Assembly: GCA_009778055.1 (NCBI GenBank)
Contig: WRKN01000053.1
Coordinates: forward strand, 1-13,535
DNA length: 13,535 bases
Origin: Synergistaceae bacterium
Lineage (GTDB): Bacteria > Synergistota > Synergistia > Synergistales > Aminobacteriaceae
Direction of reading: 5' to 3'
Shown: positions 10,980-13,535 of the stretch, in pieces
Layout: each line of letters opens with the position of its first letter
How positions within the stretch are numbered: position 1 is the first letter of the stretch
Position numbers and translations under genes: made by a program
Notes under the pieces: generated by a model
The model's input: the letters and a program-made list of their open reading frames with translations, nothing else
Told to the model about the DNA's origin: nothing
Database searches by the model: none

Positions 10980-12945
10980 ACACGTCCAGGTTTTTCACCT
11001 CGTGGGCGTATGACGTTATAAACTCGCGCCGGGGTTCGACCTTATCGCCCATCAGGACGTCGAAATACTCGTCGGCCAGGACGTAGTCGTCTATGTCTAT
11101 GCGCTTCAAAACCCTGTTCTGGGGATCCATCGTCGTCTCCCAAAGCTGGCCCGGGTTCATCTCTCCCAGGCCCTTATACCTCTGTACCCCCACCTTGGCT
11201 TCCCCCGCGCCGTCCACGTACGAGCGCAGCTCTTTTTCGGTGTAGCAGTAGCGCGACTGCTTACCCCGCTGAACCCGGTAAAGCGGCGGCTGGGCCAGGT
11301 AGAGATAGCCGCTGCTGATGAGCTCCGGCATGTGGCGGTAGAAAAAGGTCAGGAGCAGCGTGCTGATGTGCGCGCCGTCCACGTCGGCGTCCGTCATTAT
11401 TATGATTTTGTGGTAGCGCAGCTTCTGGGAGTCGAACTCGCTGCCTATCCCGCACCCCAGGGCCTGGATGATCGTGCGTATCTCGTTGTTGCCCAGCATC
11501 TTGTCCAGCCGGGCCTTCTCCACGTTCAAAATTTTCCCCCGCAAGGCCAATATGGCCTGGAACGAGCGGTCACGGCCCTGCTTCGCGCTGCCTCCGGCGC
11601 TGTCGCCCTCTACTATGTACAGTTCGGTGTTCTCGGGCGAGCGCGACGAGCAGTCCGCCAGTTTCCCCGGCAGCCCCATGCCGGTCATGGCCCCCTTGCG
11701 GACAAGCTCGCGGGCCTTTTTTGCCGCCTCCCGCGCCTGCCGCGCGCGCAGGGCTTTCTCCACCACGGGCTTTATCGCCTCCGGGTTATCCTCGAACCAG
11801 GCCAGAAGCCCCTCGTAAACGAAGGAGTCCACTATGCCCCTCACCTCGCTGTTGCCGAGCTTGGTCTTGGTCTGCCCCTCGAACTGCGGGTCGCCCAGCT
11901 TGACGGACAGTACGCAGGTAAGCCCCTCTTTCAGGTCGTCGCCGGACAGGTTATCGTCCTTTTCCTTCAGGAGCTTTCCGCCGCGCGCGACCTCGTTTAC
12001 GGCGCGGGTCATGGCGGTGCGGAAGCCCGACACGTGCGTGCCGCCTTCGATAGTATGTATCAGGTTCGCGAACGACAGCACGCGCTCCATATACGTGTCG
12101 TTGTACTGGATACCGATGTCCACCGCCACGTCGTCCCTCGCGCCGGACAGCACGATGGGGTTCGGGAAAATAGGAGTCTTGCCCCGGTCAAGGTACTCGA
12201 CGAAGGCTTTTATCCCGCCCTCGAAGCAGTACTCTTTTTTCTCCCCCGTGCGCTTGTCCTCTATGAAAATACGCAGTCCCGGGTTCAAAAAAGCCAGCTC
12301 GCGGAGGCGGCTTTTCAGAACGTCGAACGAGTGCTTGACTTCCTCGAAAATCTCCGCGTCGGGCATGTAGTGCAAATAAGTGCCGTGCCATTCAGCCGGC
12401 GACGGAGGCGACAAATCGGTGACCGGCGTCCCCCGCTCGAACTTCTGCGCGCGCTCCACGCCGTCACGCGCTATCGCTATCTCAAACCACTCCGACAGCG
12501 CGTTGACCACGGAGACGCCTACCCCGTGCAGCCCGCCGGAGACCTTGTACGCGCCGCCGCCGAATTTTCCGCCGGCGTGCAGAACCGTCAGCACCACCTC
12601 GCAGGTCGGGCGGCCGTTGTATGGATGCGGATCCGTCGGTATGCCGCGTCCGTTGTCCCTGACGGAGACGCTCTCGTCGGCGTGAATCGTGACGGTGATT
12701 TCATCGCAGAAACCGCCTATTGCCTCGTCCACCGCGTTGTCCACGACCTCGTACACGAGATGGTGAAGCCCCCTGCCCGCCGTGTCGCCTATATACATGC
12801 CGGGCCGCTTGCGTACCGCCTCCAGCCCCTCCAGAACCTGTATGCTCCCGGCGTCGTACTCCGCCGCCGCGTTGTTTGTTCCGTTAGTCCCGTTTATTCC
12901 GTTCGTCCCATTCGTCCCGTTTCCGTTTATAACGTTGTCGCCCAT
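10978..12945 (-). CDS. gyrB: DNA gyrase subunit B
   Basis: This 655-aa protein starts at ATG 12945, with GGAGG 11 bases upstream. With GyrA it forms the ATP-driven type II topoisomerase that introduces negative supercoils. The GHKL ATPase domain shows EVVDNAVDEA (66-75), RDNGRGIP (96-103) and GGLHGVGVSVVNALS (137-151). The transducer has the QTKTKLGNSEV segment. The TOPRIM domain shows YIVEGDSAGGSAKQGRDR and MTDADVDGAHI, and the C-terminal part shows QRYKGLGEMNPGQLWETTMDP. LRGKILNVEKAR and the compact length favour GyrB over ParE. The odd feature is the first 30 residues. The family usually begins shortly before the YDAGSIQVLEGLEAVRKRPGMYIG segment, but here a low-complexity tail of Asn-Gly-Thr/Ile units precedes it. 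No later in-frame start with a good ribosome binding site exists, so the tail is probably translated. Confidence 0.98.
   Translation of the reverse strand: MGDNVINGNGTNGTNGINGTNGTNNAAAEYDAGSIQVLEGLEAVRKRPGMYIGDTAGRGLHHLVYEVVDNAVDEAIGGFCDEITVTIHADESVSVRDNGRGIPTDPHPYNGRPTCEVVLTVLHAGGKFGGGAYKVSGGLHGVGVSVVNALSEWFEIAIARDGVERAQKFERGTPVTDLSPPSPAEWHGTYLHYMPDAEIFEEVKHSFDVLKSRLRELAFLNPGLRIFIEDKRTGEKKEYCFEGGIKAFVEYLDRGKTPIFPNPIVLSGARDDVAVDIGIQYNDTYMERVLSFANLIHTIEGGTHVSGFRTAMTRAVNEVARGGKLLKEKDDNLSGDDLKEGLTCVLSVKLGDPQFEGQTKTKLGNSEVRGIVDSFVYEGLLAWFEDNPEAIKPVVEKALRARQAREAAKKARELVRKGAMTGMGLPGKLADCSSRSPENTELYIVEGDSAGGSAKQGRDRSFQAILALRGKILNVEKARLDKMLGNNEIRTIIQALGCGIGSEFDSQKLRYHKIIIMTDADVDGAHISTLLLTFFYRHMPELISSGYLYLAQPPLYRVQRGKQSRYCYTEKELRSYVDGAGEAKVGVQRYKGLGEMNPGQLWETTMDPQNRVLKRIDIDDYVLADEYFDVLMGDKVEPRREFITSYAHEVKNLDV
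12871..12927 (-). repeat. Nine-base coding repeats (Asn-Gly-Thr units) at the 5' end of gyrB
   Basis: Codons 7-25 consist of imperfect 9-base units of the form AAC-GGN-ACN, with Ile replacing Thr once. They encode a tail of N, G and T only, apart from one I. The period is a multiple of three, so unit number can change without a frameshift. The third bases vary between units, so the repeat is not freshly duplicated DNA throughout, which suggests some selection for the peptide. Confidence 0.88.
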
Positions 12946-13021
12946 TAAAAAACGTTCCTCCGTTACTCCAAATTCAGGTCTTCCTTAAAACCGTCCCGGC
13001 TAGTATCATTTATTTCCGTAA

Positions 13022-13036
13022 CCAACCAATTATAAC
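13022..13036. promoter_or_regulatory. Shared AT-rich core between divergent gyrB and AAA-ATPase-like genes
   Basis: On the minus strand a perfect TATAAT covers 13034-13029, for gyrB, giving a leader of about 75 bases. On the plus strand the overlapping TATAAC (13031-13036) could serve the AAA-ATPase-like gene. No good -35 hexamer is visible on either side. Such overlap means the two genes may compete for polymerase. Confidence 0.4.
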
Positions 13037-13071
13037 AGCCGGAATGAGGAAGAACGGTGGAGGTGGAAAAC

Positions 13072-13535
13072 ATGCAGTACGGCCCGTTGCCTAAACTGCC
13101 CATCGGCATTCAGGATTTTGAAATCATAAGAAGCGAAGGTTACCTTTATGTCGATAAGACGAAATATCTCGTCGATTTAATCGACAGGGGAAAGGTCTAT
13201 TTTATTTCGCGTCCGCGGCGTTTCGGGAAATCTTTGACCGTTTCCGCCTTCGACGCGCTCTTTTCCGGACGCCGGGAGCTGTTCAAAGGACTGTATGCGC
13301 AGGAATTCATGGATCGGCCCGAATTCACGTCTTCTCCCGTCGTTCATCTGGATATGAGCCGGACGGTGACGAACCGAGGACTGGACGAACTGGAGGAATC
13401 CATCTCCGAACAGTTTTATGAAAACGCGCGGCGTTATGACGTCGATATCGGAAAATCCCTGCCTTCCATACTCCTGACGCGCCTTCTCGGAGCGCTCGCG
13501 CAGAAAATCGGCCGCGTAGCCGTGCTGGTGGACGA
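13072..13535 (+). CDS. AAA-ATPase-like protein, 5' part only (likely with C-terminal PDDEXK_9 nuclease domain beyond the edge)
   Basis: The frame opens at ATG 13072, with GGAGG 8 bases upstream, and stays open to the right edge (154 full codons). An in-frame GTG at 13057 is a weaker alternative start. The N terminus matches the AAA-ATPase_like family: LPIGIQDFEIIRSEGYLYVDKT, then YFISRPRRFGKSLTVS with the P-loop variant RPRRFGKS at about 47-54, followed by LFSGRRELFKGLYA. The window ends inside the Walker B strand VAVLVD, where the next residue would be an acidic one. Known members carry a C-terminal PD-(D/E)XK nuclease-like domain and occur in many near-identical copies per genome in some anaerobes. 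Their function is not established, although roles in defence or mobile elements have been proposed. The gene is divergent from gyrB. The family call is firm; the missing C-terminal domain is expected but not seen. Confidence 0.88.
   Translation, partial: MQYGPLPKLPIGIQDFEIIRSEGYLYVDKTKYLVDLIDRGKVYFISRPRRFGKSLTVSAFDALFSGRRELFKGLYAQEFMDRPEFTSSPVVHLDMSRTVTNRGLDELEESISEQFYENARRYDVDIGKSLPSILLTRLLGALAQKIGRVAVLVD

Noticed and set aside
11332..12948. Long open frame (538 aa) on the plus strand antisense to gyrB
   Set aside because: The minus-strand gyrB is unmistakable. High GC at third positions leaves the antisense frame open, and the translation shows no domain and is Arg/Val/Ala-rich in a way typical of shadows.

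Overview
This GC-rich (by eye) bacterial window has genes packed on both strands. It contains no rRNA, tRNA, CRISPR array, insertion sequence or phage gene that I could see. The gene families point to a Gram-negative-type anaerobe, perhaps of the Synergistota. These include a short (~655 aa) GyrB, a YerC/YecD-type TrpR-like regulator, hybrid kinase and c-di-GMP signalling, a periplasmic binding protein with a cleavable signal, and an AAA-ATPase-like/PDDEXK_9-type protein. This assignment is inference from gene content, not from a database match.

Left part (1-3257): the 3' end of a gene for a transglutaminase-like protein enters from the left edge. It overlaps tail to tail with a small antitoxin-like gene on the minus strand that has no visible toxin partner. 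Next, still on the minus strand and read right to left, is a two-gene unit. It encodes a single-pass membrane protein (SHOCT-like helix, proline-rich 36-bp tandem repeats, one transmembrane segment, ankyrin repeats) followed by an exported sugar-type binding protein with no transporter genes nearby. A perfect 18-bp terminator hairpin closes this unit.

Middle part (3258-8224), plus strand: an XdhC/CoxI-family protein with its two domains in reversed order and a DEDDh 3'-5' exonuclease form one unit. A soluble PAS-hybrid histidine kinase (HisKA-HATPase-REC-HPt plus a C-terminal helical module) follows. Its stop codon overlaps the start of a REC-GGDEF diguanylate cyclase gene. The two very likely form a phosphorelay that sets cyclic-di-GMP level.

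Right part (8253-13535): dprA (DNA uptake/recombination mediator) is translationally coupled (ATGA) to an upstream HD-GYP-like gene whose product has altered signature residues. Both are on the minus strand and convergent with the cyclase. A divergent AT-rich control region separates them from a plus-strand TrpR-like regulator of the YerC family, which ends in a clean terminator against the 3' end of gyrB (minus strand). GyrB carries an unusual Asn-Gly-Thr repeat tail at its N terminus. Divergent from gyrB, the 5' part of an AAA-ATPase-like gene runs off the right edge at its Walker B motif.

The most promising leads for something new are three: the membrane ankyrin protein paired with an orphan binding protein; the degenerate HD-GYP protein coupled to DprA and facing a diguanylate cyclase; and the repetitive GyrB N-terminal tail. 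No complete new system is proven by the sequence alone. Every intergenic gap is shorter than 300 bases.
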